DNA of 64,000 nt from Lineolata rhizophorae (Eukaryota; Ascomycota; Dothideomycetes; Lineolatales; Lineolataceae), in contig MU001673.1 of the NCBI GenBank assembly GCA_010093515.1, positions 810,049 through 874,048 of the forward strand, read 5' to 3'. The notes beneath the pieces are model-generated. The model was not told the DNA's origin, ran no database searches, and saw only the letters and a program-made list of their open reading frames with translations. Positions 24,115-35,385 of the stretch are shown one piece after another (within the stretch, counting starts at the first letter, position 1; each line of letters opens with the position of its first letter). The translations under genes and the position numbers were made by a program.

Positions 24115-24700
24115 ATGGGTCTGTCGAGCTTCTTCAGCGACGTTTTCTCGACATTCAGCGTGCAGGACGTGCACGCCGAGGCACCCGAGGAGAAGGAGCC
24201 CGAGGGCGGCGAGGAAGAAGCCACCAAGGACGAGGCCGAGGAGGAACCCGCCGAGGAGGAGGAAGAAGAAGAAGAGGAGGAGGAACCCGTGGATCCGAAA
24301 CCCGAGCTTGAGGAGGGTAAGTTACTGAAGGTTCCGTTGCCTGCGGTTGCAGGATCAAAAAAGGGAATTGCGCGAGTAGCTAATTAGGACGCCAATTGGG
24401 ACGCTAGCCTGTGCCAATTCCGCCCAATGCCATGGGCCCAAGCACCATTACGACGACTGCGTCGAGCGGGTCACGGGCAAGATCGAGGCCGACGGCAAGA
24501 CGGATGAGGACTGCGTTGAAGAATGTAAGCGGCGCCATCACTCCACATCTCCCATCCACATCTTCATCCACAACCACAAATACATCTCCAATTGCATCAA
24601 AGTTGACCCTAACGTCTGCGACTCTCCGTGATAAGTCTTCCACCTCTCCCACTGCGCCACTTCTTGCGCCGCGCCGAAGCTCTGGAGGCAGCTCAAGTAG
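24115..24700 (+). CDS. QCR6: Cytochrome bc1 complex subunit 6 (hinge protein)
   Basis: Exons 24115-24316, 24408-24524 and 24636-24700 encode 127 residues. The N-terminus (MGLSSFFSDVFSTFSVQDVHA) is followed by a nearly uninterrupted Glu-rich stretch of about 50 residues, the acidic hinge that helps dock cytochrome c1 to cytochrome c. The C-terminal half carries the UCRH helical hairpin: ACANSAQCHGPKHHYDDCVE and FFHLSHCATSCAAPKLWRQL, with the cysteines that form its disulfides. It acts on the intermembrane-space face of complex III. Both introns are small (91 and 111 nt) and splice in frame. The last exon codes only about 21 residues, so a simple ORF search misses it. Confidence 0.95.
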
Positions 24701-25406
24701 ACACAATTCGAACAAGGTCCGGATAGCTACAAGGAACGCCGCAAATGTCGAGTCGTCAACCGTCGTGCCTCCCGCTCCAATCCTCAGCAACCCTACCATA
24801 CTGTTGCAACCTTGTCCGGACATGCTAGGAAGCTAAGATTTTGGATGCGGTTGCTTGCCGCATGTATAGAAAGACCCCAGTTTTTTTGTTGTTCTTTTTG
24901 TCAATGACGTGTACTATGAAGGAGTGTTCAGTGTCGGGCCAAAACCTTAGCGTGTAGTCTATCAGGTCCAATGCTTCAAGTATAGAGAAGAGACGTTCTA
25001 ATCCCGCCTCAGAAACGTTGTCAATCGAGCCGTGCGCCATGTAGCAATACTGCATTGTCTCAACTCATGCTAGGTAAAAGAAACAGCTACGCGCCCTCCA
25101 AGTGCTTCCGAACCTTTGTGTTAGAAGCTGAACTCGTGTTACGAACGCACAAATAGTCATAGAAAGTGCGTGCCATTTCTAGCGATAGAGAAAGTACTTA
25201 AAACTATTCTAGAATACCAGATGCCGATTATTAAATTATTACTTACTAAAAGTGAGAGACCGGGACTGTCCAACAATCTATTTTTCTTTCCCTCCACTCC
25301 CTACCTTATTTCACAAGAACAAGGCATATGTTAAAACAAATACCACAAATACACCTTTGACTTCCTGTTGACTTCCATCCAGGCCCAAATTTCCGGGGGA
25401 CAAAAC
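24701..25406. other. Convergent intergenic region
   Basis: Spacer of 0.7 kb between the 3' ends of QCR6 and the laccase gene, AT-rich near 25140-25330. No gene recognised. Confidence 0.5.
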
Positions 25407-27580
25407 CTACAAACCCGAATCTTGCTTCGGGTAGATGGAGTAGTCGTTGAAGTAAGTTTCCCAGTTGGTGCAGACACGTTCCCACTCACCGTCCGGCAAC
25501 GGCATCTTCTCTTTCGACTCGAGAAACTGCACACCTAGTCCCTCGGATATGTGCCATGCCTAAGTGAATCTCCCAGGTTAATCCAGGACGTCGAAAGCCA
25601 TCGATTTCAGCGAGTAAATGGGTGGTTTCAACTTACAATATGGCAATGAAGAAGCCAACTGCCCGGATTGTCGCTCTGGAATGCAATCGCCATCCAACCA
25701 CGTCCGGGAAGGAGAGCAACATCCCGTCGAGGCGGATTGTCGAACTTGAGCTGGTCGATTGACGTGTTGATGTCGAATGTGCCCGTGCCAGTGCCGAGTA
25801 TGTAGAAGTCGTGGCCGTGCAGGTGCATCGGATGCGGGACGGGGATCGGGGTGCCTTCGACTTCCTGGATGATCCAGTACAGCCACTGTTTTGAAGAATG
25901 ATACGTTAACCGTCTAGGTTCTAGGACCAGAATTAAGCCGGGACAAATGAGAACTAACGGCAGCGGCGCGCGGCACCTCAATCAGGTTGTAGGTCCGCGG
26001 ATACGACTCATTTCCCTCCTTGACGTACTGTGCCGTCGGCTTATCCCAGTCGATGTCAATCGCCGTCATGTTGACGGCCCACACCACGATGTTCTCCTGG
26101 TTCGTCGTCACCTGCTCGACGGCCAGATCGACCATGAGATAGCCGAGCTGCTCCGCGAACGGCTCCTTGGGCACCTCCGTCGGCACGTACGGCTCCGATT
26201 GGGGATCCTCGCAACCGCCGGGCGCGTCGGTCCCGATCGAGGTCGGGTCGCTGTCGGGCGCTCCGTCGTACCGGAAAATGCTACGCCCGTAGAACTTGTT
26301 CCCGCTAGCGCAGGCGTTGGCGACTTCGGCACGAAACCAGTAGTTGTCGATAGGTTGGTCGGTTTCGATGATGACTTCGTACCTTTGACCTATTACGTCG
26401 TACATGTTTTAGTACACCTTGAAAGACAAGAAATGCAGAGGACGCGAGTCTGGAAATACCGATTGCAATTAACAACCAGTCTGTTGTGAAGGGCACAATG
26501 GGGACCAGGTCGTTCGTGATTACTTTCAACTTGTGGTTGTCGAGAGAAACACGGATATTGTTGTCCACGGCTCCATTGATGAGACGTAGCATATACTTGT
26601 AACCTTGCTGGAGCTGCACCACATCGTACGCTCCGCCGCCGTCAGGATTCTTGTTCGTGCCGTTGATCAGGATGTTATCACCAGGGGGGGCGGGAGCTCT
26701 GTTCTGCAGATTATCGGCTGCCTGGTCTTCGACCTGAAACGCAGTATCATAGTACCAGTCGCTGATGAAGTAAGTGCCGAGATCCACGTCGTAGTTTGCC
26801 GTCGTGGGGCCGTTGATAACTAATCCGCCTGTGATGCCGTCTCCGTACTGAGCCGAGTAGTGCGAGTGATACCAGGCTGTTCCGAACTGGGTGCATTTGA
26901 AAGTGTAGGTTTTGGAGTCGGTGGGCGCAATAGGGCCTAGGTTCATCCAGTAAGCTTTGTGGCATTTCATGAAGCAATACAACGTGAACTTACACTCCGT
27001 GATTCCGTTGGTTCCGTCATCCAGGTTGCTCAAATATTGGCGAATTCCATGCCAATGAATGCTGGTCCCGTTGTGCTGGAGCTGGTTGTTGACAGTGATT
27101 TGAAGGGTGTCGCCCCAATCTATTCTCTAATCAGCCGAAAGGTAAAAAAAGCATGCTGAACAGGCATGACATACCAGCGTATATTGTAGGCCCAGGAGAT
27201 TGGTTGTTTACCAAGAAGCACAATCGCTCCGGGCCACCATCTGGGCTGCATGTTGTGTTCGTGATATCAAGAGTATACTAAATAAACATTAGGAGACTAA
27301 GCGATAGGACGTAATTTCAGGGTGGTCACTTTACTTGAACGACATTCCCTGTGTCAGGCCAGTCCACATCAAAATCGGTGTTTATGCTAAAGCCATCATT
27401 CCAACATCCCCTGCTCAGAGGACCATTCCTACAGCCGTCGTCCATCCCCCTGCCATGTTGGTGGTCTGGATCTCGAGCAACGATGGTTGCGTTTGATAAG
27501 TAGTGGTTAGGAGGGATGTACTCTGAAAAAGAAAAACAAGTACACGCAAGAAAAGCACCCAAAGCCAAAAATAGACGCAT
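25407..27580 (-). CDS. Secreted ascomycete laccase (multicopper oxidase)
   Basis: Seven exons (27580-27335, 27277-27175, 27119-26994, 26936-26460, 26389-25959, 25885-25637, 25559-25407) give 594 residues. A signal peptide ([19 protein letters not shown]) precedes three cupredoxin domains. All copper ligand motifs are present: [27 protein letters not shown] and [14 protein letters not shown], the last with Leu at the axial T1 position. The chain ends in KQDSGL, the C-terminal plug of asco-laccases, which is normally trimmed after the Leu-containing tail has shaped the trinuclear site. The enzyme oxidises phenols with reduction of oxygen to water, outside the cell (lignin, humus or pigment chemistry). 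All six introns are in frame, so the gene looks functional. Confidence 0.95.
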
Positions 27581-30500
27581 AATGGGCGTAGCGATTAGAA
27601 ATAGTAGATGGATACGACGAGACTCAAACGAAGGTATCGACTAGTTTTTCTAACAGCAAGCCAGAGAACATTCAATAAGCCTAGGATGATGGGCATGACG
27701 GAGTGGACAAGAACATTTGACGAGAACCGTGGGATTAAAGCCCAGATAAATATTATGGATTTTTCGCATATGTCCACGTGCGCCATGTAACTGGCACGGT
27801 GGTCTATTTCTCGGGTGAGGTGCGAATTTTAAATAAGATAGCCACTATTAGGATACGTTGAAGTATTGTCCCGTGGATTGAAATGATACAAGAATGAGCA
27901 CAATGGAGCCCACCATAAGTGAGCATAGATGGGTTCCAATAGTGTCGTGATGTTTAATTTGGTGGGAGTGGAGACGAGTACCATTGGTAGCTGTGTGGCT
28001 CGTGAAAACACGTGGAAGCAATTCTGTCCCATCAGATGTTCGAGACAACGCTCATATTATTCTTAGGATCAATCTAGAATTATACGTGGGCCCATCAATT
28101 CGAAATGCTTGAAGTGCTGTTTATGGATGAGCTTGGCACGCGAGAGATATGAAACAGTGACGTGAAGGCACATGTTGTAGACTGTAAGTTGGGAAAACGG
28201 CCATGGTTGAGTTGGGTGAGTTTGGGAGGTAGTGATCCCATCTACGGGCCGAAATGTTGAATGGAGCTTGCTGCTGACTTTACCGTCCAGTACCACGCAT
28301 GCTATTTCTATGTGTTGAATCGTACAAGAACGACCTGCGTTATATATATTCTAGGACGAATATTGACGTTCAAGTGATCGACAGATATAGTTTTAGAATA
28401 CTTTTTAGGACCGGCTGAATCCACCAGAGATCCAAACTCTTGGGACTTGTTGGGTGCCACGAACATCCAACTTTCTGTACTTTGAAGTGAAAGCCTTGAA
28501 GAGAGCTCCTTCGAACTATCCAGACGACAGCGCCGTACGGACCCGAAGCGCGTGTGAATGCTACCAGGTGAATGCCCCTCAACAAGTCTAACAGGACGAA
28601 CGAAGCCCTCTCGTGTTTATGTTTTAACATGAGTCCTTTCCCCAGCAGACATAGCGCATGGCCCATGGGATGGTCGCACAGGATGTCGAATATTGGTTGC
28701 CAGACTAGCGGCATCCGTCCCATAGCCTTGGTCGATGCTCCCAGAGAGCTACTACGTAACCAGCTGAGGCCCTTGTGGTAATACGATCGACAGGGAGACG
28801 GTTACATACGCATGGGACATGCATTTCTCGGGCGGGTCCAGCAACCCGGTCTTGGTTCAGTCGAAGAAACAGTGTGCATTTGGATACACTTCCGTCTTCC
28901 TAGCTTGATCATAGCTATACCTCCAGTCATTCGATCAATTCAGCCTTGAAGTGATACTGCAGAGTATGTCAATGCTATGCATGCAAAAGCCTTGACCTTG
29001 GAGGACACTCGTATACCCCAGATCGAAATGAACGGATACAATTGAGAAAATAGGCCGCGAGGGTTAGCGAAAGCAGAAGCGCTGTTGAACGGCCGAAGTC
29101 TGGACTGTGGTCCTTGGCCATGCCAGGGCACCACATGGATTTCACGTATGCTGGCGGGGTATGCTGGTACGGATTGGCAGGGACTGGCGTCGCTACGGAC
29201 TGCGTGCATCCCAATAAATTGACCCACCCTGCCGGTTCCAAAATTGGCGGCGCCCGAGCCGAGGCAACTGCGCAGCTCCGTAGAAGTGTGCATGCCGAGC
29301 CGTCCTCAAGACCGGCTTTGGCTTCTCGTTCTTCGCCTGCTCAAACATGGATTCTCCGGAACTCGAGAGAACGTGGCGCTCGCACTTCGCAACTCCCGGA
29401 TTTTTTCACGAGCATATTCTTCGCTCCGCTACTTGCCAAGGCAATGCGTTCCGAGCACAACCGCGGCTTGTTCGCACGCTCTTCCGCGTAGACTTACTAA
29501 GGACGATTAGCGCGTGGCAGCTGTCGTGGTACTATGGATAGCATGAGGTTGCTAGCGTGGGCATGCGCCGGCTCGCGGCAAAGCCCTTGACATCTCGCTC
29601 TTGTGAGCGTCGTACACATATTGCCCAGAAATGCTGGTCTGACCGCCGGGTTCCGTGCGATTCTGCTGGCTGCTGACTGACAGCCTTATCGTCCCTATCG
29701 ACATCAGCTGCAGGATTGCAACGAGTTCCCGGCGGGTTAGATATCGGCGACGGACGGAACGAGTGCCAGCAGTTTGCTCGGAAAAGGCCGAACGCAGCAG
29801 GTTAACCTGGAACCCGCATCACGCCTGCGCACCCAACAAGCCACCCAATCATTCTCGGCTGCAGTGTCTAAGAGTCAGTTCGTAGGTAGCTTGTCAGAAA
29901 ATTGGGTCTCTGTGTTGCTGCAGCTGTCTCGTCCGGTCTAGGTGTGGCGCGCGTCTCCAGTTAATTGTCGTGCACAACGCAGCCATTGGTCGGTTCATAA
30001 AGGGGGAGAGGCCCGGGCAGGCTCCGGAATATTGTGATGCCGGAAGGCGCAGCAAGGAGCCATACGTGCGAGGTATGTTGTAGGGCGGCTGCGGAGCTTT
30101 ACTACCGCTCACCAGCGGGTTGTAAATTGCCGGCCCCCAAAAGCCAGCTGGTTTTAGAATTGACGGGTCTTTGGGAACAGAGTGTAGTGAAAATTGATTC
30201 AGTGGCACCCGGCAGTGGCGTCATGACTTGTCCCGACTAGGAAATTTGGCGAGACCGCAGACCGATCCCACCGAGTCCGGCGCCTCGCTAAGCCTGGTCT
30301 AGTTGACCTCCCGAGGTCCAAGCTGGCAACCCTCCGACCTCACTTCTCTTCTTTACCCTTCCTTTCCGTCGCGACCCCGGAGTCTCGCAACAGCAGAATT
30401 CATGGTGCGCCTTGTTCGTTTGAACAGCCCCAAAGGAAATTAAAGAGAGGTGCCGCAATCCGCGTGGAGATGTTCAGGCATCCAGCTGAGCTTATTGCCG

Positions 30501-31473
30501 TATTCGGACAGGGCTGTATCCTAAAATAGCCGCCGGCTGAAATGCTCGTGGTCTCCGTTTCCTACCACGCGCTCACCTGCGTGAGCTAAAATCCGGAATG
30601 GCCAATGATTCAAGCTGCTTTCCGCTTTGGCCTTGCCAGGTGCAGATCGTTTGAAGGCATCCTTGACGGCAGATCTGAGTCTAGGAAGAGACAAGTGCCC
30701 GCGCTCGTGCAAGGTACGCACCAACTGGTCTTCGGGCCCCTTGCAGGGTCCTGGTCACTTCCGCTGTGCAGCTAGTGTGGCACCTCCCGGACACACGACT
30801 TCTACATCATGATGTTCTACTACTCGATTCGGACCTCTCCGTTGGCCAGACCATGGCCTGCTGCATAACGTCTTCAAGTGTCCGAGCGCTACGTGTGCGC
30901 CAATCGCTAACTGGGGAATGCCGGCAGACCCTGAACGGGGCTGGTAAAGCGTGGCTGAAAGACTTATCCTATCCCCTGCTCATACTCCCCAAGGCCGTGA
31001 GTCTAAGCGGCAAACGTCCGTAGCTCTCCGATGGAAGATGGGCCCATCCGTCGGAACTTGAACTATTATTGTCGTAGGCACGTTAGTCTCTCCGCAAGGA
31101 AGAGGCGCGGACCCCAACCACCTGCACCATTCACCTGGATGCGAGCGGGATCCGCTGAGGACCCCGGACACGAGCTCCATGACGCAGGTGCTCTTGGAGC
31201 TCCTAAGCTGCACGCCAGCTCTTTCTCGGCGAACATCTTTTTCACCGTGCACCGTACAGCCCCTGGGAGTAGCGGAGGGCTTAGCTCTAAGATCTTCGAG
31301 ATGGCCTGTAGTTCATAAAGCTCGCCCACGCCCACCACTTGGACTCAAGCATCATCCACCAGGCTCACTGTTTAGGACCATCTAGGCCTAGCCACGACAA
31401 CACGCCCCCGGTAGTTTCTGCGCGTCCTGCCCAACACACTCTTTTTGTCAGTTTTCTACTATCGTTAGCAACC
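27581..31473. other. Long intergenic stretch, no gene recognised
   Basis: About 3.9 kb between the divergent laccase and Ser/Thr-rich protein genes. Open frames are short, on both strands, and none has recognisable motifs or a consistent intron pattern. No tRNA or repeats found. It may contain decayed repeats too old to name. Confidence 0.55.
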
Positions 31474-33067
31474 ATGCTTTCCCTTCGCTCGCTCGCTGGA
31501 AGGACCGCCCTACTAGGCGTTTTGGGCCGCGCCGCAATGGCTCAGCAATGTCTTTCGTTTGGTATGGACTTCCAGAATGGAGGTTCATACTTTCAAAATT
31601 CGCTGTCGGATGATCCTTTTACATTCGTCTCCCAGTTTGACCGTAAGTCTCGGGATGACTACCTATCTAGTGAAATCCAGGGGCTTGCTAACGAGTCAAT
31701 ATCTCTAGACTGCCAGGATGATGTAGCTACCAATATCCTAGTCGACCCCAACGGTGACGAATACGTTTGCACGGACACTCCGTTGCAGCCGGATGATACC
31801 GATCAGATGTCCGAATGGTAATTAAAACCGTTTAAACCTATAGACTACTACGCTCTGAGCTAATTGATTATTTTAGCCCTCTGGCCAAGAATGAGCTGTG
31901 GTCTGGTGACTGGTCGGTCATTATTCTCAGCAATAACGGCAATGGCGACCCCATCGCCTATGAGCGTGACTTCCATTTGGATGTCGGCCCGCAAGCCACT
32001 ACAACAGTCAGTTCCAACCTAAACAACCGACTTTCGCTTTGCTAACTCTTATTTTCTAGTTTACCCCTACTGGTAGGATTGGTTTACCCTGTTGTATTCG
32101 CTTGGCTAGGACTGCACTGACTGTTTTATCTAGTCACTGTTCCCACTATTATAACTCCATTCGTCAGTAAGTCAACTTGAGCCCAATTCGCATTTGCCGA
32201 GTGCAACAACTAATAAAACTTTTCCTCTGACAGATGTTACCTCCACTACCACGGAGACCGATACTACCACTCTCGACCCATCTACGGTCACTCAACCGTC
32301 GACGACCGTTTCGCCGACGATTACGAGCACTCCGGACGCCATCACGTCGACATCCTGGCGCACGCTGTTCACGCTCACGTTCACCAAATTCACCGCGTCA
32401 GTGACCAAGACGACCAAGACGGAAACCGCGTCCTGTATTATGCCAACGAAGCCGCACTGGCCCGATCCCTGGGCGCGCATCACGCCCACCGCCGTCGACG
32501 CCGTGTCGATCCTGGCGGACACGCCGACGCCGACGGCCAACTCAGCCAAGTTCCGCCCCCGCGTGCTCGACCGCCGTGTGCCCTACGATCGCGAGCAACG
32601 CATCAAGGAGCGTAAGGAGCGCATCGCCCGCGCCCGCGGCCTCGAGGTCCGTGCTCCGGATTCCAGGACTCTCACCGAGACCGAGACCGACACCTCGCTC
32701 TACACGACCTCGTTCGAGACCATTTACGACGAGACGTCTACCCTTACTGTTACCGGTGAGTTGTTCCATGCACTGATTTTTAGGTAATTTTTCAACACCG
32801 ACTGACCTGGCTGTTTTCCTTCCCTTTTCAGAGACTACCAGCACTACCGTCACAGAGACCCCGCCTCCGGTCACCGTGCACAGCGGCCGGACTGTCTTGC
32901 CGCCTACCACCATCACGGCGCCGACGCCCACGAGCACCAAGACCAAGTACACCATCGGCACCGAGTGGACCACCAGCACCTGGCTTGCCACCGTCACCCT
33001 CACCACTACCACCACACCCTCGAGCGTCTCCGAGACGTGTAGGCGGCACGGCGGTTTCTTCCCCTAA
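31474..33067 (+). CDS. Secreted Ser/Thr-rich protein of unknown function
   Basis: Six exons (31474-31817, 31877-32006, 32060-32072, 32134-32166, 32234-32755, 32832-33067) keep one frame for 425 residues. An N-terminal hydrophobic signal (LAGRTALLGVLGRAAMAQQC) leads into a Cys-containing domain of about 140 residues (QCLSFGMDFQNGG; SLDCQDDV; EYVCTD; ECPLAKNELWSGDW; AYERDFHLDVG). The rest is Thr/Ser/Pro-rich, likely O-glycosylated, with a basic segment (RVLDRRVPYDREQRIKERKE) whose dibasic sites could be cut by a Kex2-type protease. I believe similar proteins occur in other Pezizomycotina without a known role; a cell-wall or surface protein is the best guess. No GPI signal is visible. The final exon could extend by an alternative splice (donor-like gtaggc near 33038). 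Confidence 0.75.
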
Positions 33068-35385
33068 GCGGCAGCGTCGACGAGACATGCTCTTCAGCCG
33101 CTTTCTCGTGCATCTCCAACGGCGTTTTCTCTGCAGTGACCTTCTGTCTTTTGGCATTCGCATGTCTTCATTCGGATTCGTTATTCGTCAAGGGCAGGCT
33201 TTAACGGCGTAAGATGGAAGTCGTCGCCCAGATCCCAAAACTCGGATGGATGACGGGGATGCTTTGCATATTTCCTTTTATACATTTCTTCTTCTCTTCG
33301 CCAGCATTCAGTTTCGCCATGGGTCCCTTTGACATCATCATCCCGTGTCGGAAATGGGCTTCTGTGGGTGCGGGCGCTATAGGGTTTACTCGGTCTTCCG
33401 ATCCTTTTTTGGTCTACGTTTTCGTTCATATGCTGCATTGTACCGGTCAAGCATATAGGGTCAATCATCTCGGTTGTCGCGCATCTCTGACTGGTATTTT
33501 TTTTTTTTGTGCGTGTGCTTGCAACTGCTGTGCTTGACCTAGCCTTGCCCTTCGTGATGACGATCGCCTTCCCGGCTCTTTTGCGAGTTTAGGTAAGTCT
33601 AGAAGTAACACCCTCATGGACTATGTGGTTGCATTATCTGCCTCCTACAACGAGCGTATCATTTGCCTCGGAGACATGGTATGGACATCTTGCCAGAATG
33701 TCTGAGTACCTGAGTGCCATGCTAGAGACGTTAAACCTCAAGATGATGTCTAGAGACATACGCACGGAATGCCTAGCCACTCTAGTCTGATAGGGTTGCA
33801 CAACATGTATAGGATCTTGTGCAGCAACTGACACGCTTCCCTTTTGCGCAACTCCCAACGCCATTCACTAGCGTCAATGAGGGTGGCATCTGCGGTGCGA
33901 CAATGCCTAGCCATCACCAACTCGAAAAGCCAGCCCGGATCCGTTTCAATAGAGCTCAGCTCAAACATGCCATCGTCATCAATTCGACTAGGCTTCCCCA
34001 GAGATCAGTAGAGTGTTCCAGCGCCTCAAGTTCGCCAAGCCCTCGGATAAGCAGCCCAGAAATCAAAAACATGAGGCATTAGGCATATATTCACTTACCA
34101 CCGCGCAAAAATTATACTCTGTACATCTTCTACGTCTGCTTCTCGCCTCCTATCATGCAAGTCTCCATTATCTCGCAAGCAAAGGAACACCCAGTCCTTT
34201 TGTCGACAAAACGTGCCCCGAAAATATGCGCATGGCCACGCCTCGTGCCCTGCGTAGATTAACGATACGAATCCCGAGACCCGGGTCCGAGGTAAAAAAG
34301 AGCCGGGCCGGGGAAGGCAGTTCGAAGCGGGCAAGGCTGAATAAGAAGTATTAAGTGGATGTCAGCCGCACTTAGCAGTTGTCGGATCCGGGTTTGACTT
34401 AGTAGTTTTAGCGGCTTCATTGCTAGGCGCTTGTCGCGGATAGAGAGAGACGGACAGCCTGGTAATGCTCGTTCGAGCCTTACAGTTGAAAATGTAAATT
34501 GTAGCCTACGTAGTAGAGCTGGAAGTTGGGGCTAAGGGGCGCAGCAAAGAAAGAAAGCATAACCTGAGTCAGTGAGTCAGGAGTTCGGATCGCTTTGGCT
34601 CACCAAATGCTAGTGCTCATCCACTGAGACTCACATAGCTGGAATTGGCTTCCTATCCTAGGATTTGTGATGCCAGAATGTCACAATGCTACTCTACAAC
34701 CAGTTCAACCATTATACAAGCCTGAAAGGGTAGATTTAGGGTCGCCTACTCCATAGTCGTCTCTTCAGGTCATGTCTAAACCACAGAATAGCCTAATCAA
34801 CCAACCACTTCACTATCAACAATTCCACCGAGCCTAAATTATCACTAAACAATTACCAGGGTCATGCACATACGGAAGTGTATCCATAGGTATACCGGAG
34901 CAACGAAGGAGAAAAGGGGAATAATAACAAGGCAACTATTAAGACCAAGAAGCGTGCAAGAAATATCACACACTGTATACCACAAAGTTGTAGGTCGACC
35001 AGAGGAAACAAAGTCCAACGGATAAGAAACAAACGTAGTCAAGATCCTCATACACGGGCGTCTTCCGCCTCCACCAATACTAGAAGATACACACGGGGGT
35101 TAAAAACTTCCAGGAAATGAACACGTCCGCCGTACCGGGCCAAAGAAAACGGTATTTCAATCTTTCCTTTCTTTAGTTCAATTCCGCGAAGGAAAGAAGA
35201 AAACGCCAGAAGTAATGCTGCGGAGGAGCCCTCAGGGTGAAAGGGAAAGTGCAAAAAGCGAGAGTAGGGGGCGAAAATACGAGCTAGTAATCGCCGCCTA
35301 CTTAGAAGGAAGGAAAAGGGTAACAAAGAGGCTCAACAGCCCGATATCCTTCATCACGATCGTCAGATTAAAGCGTACTTTCTCC
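33068..35385. other. Intergenic, no gene recognised
   Basis: About 2.3 kb between the 3' ends of two convergent genes. No open frame with recognisable features, no RNA gene seen. A run of T (about 33500-33510) and generally AT-rich composition. Confidence 0.5.
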
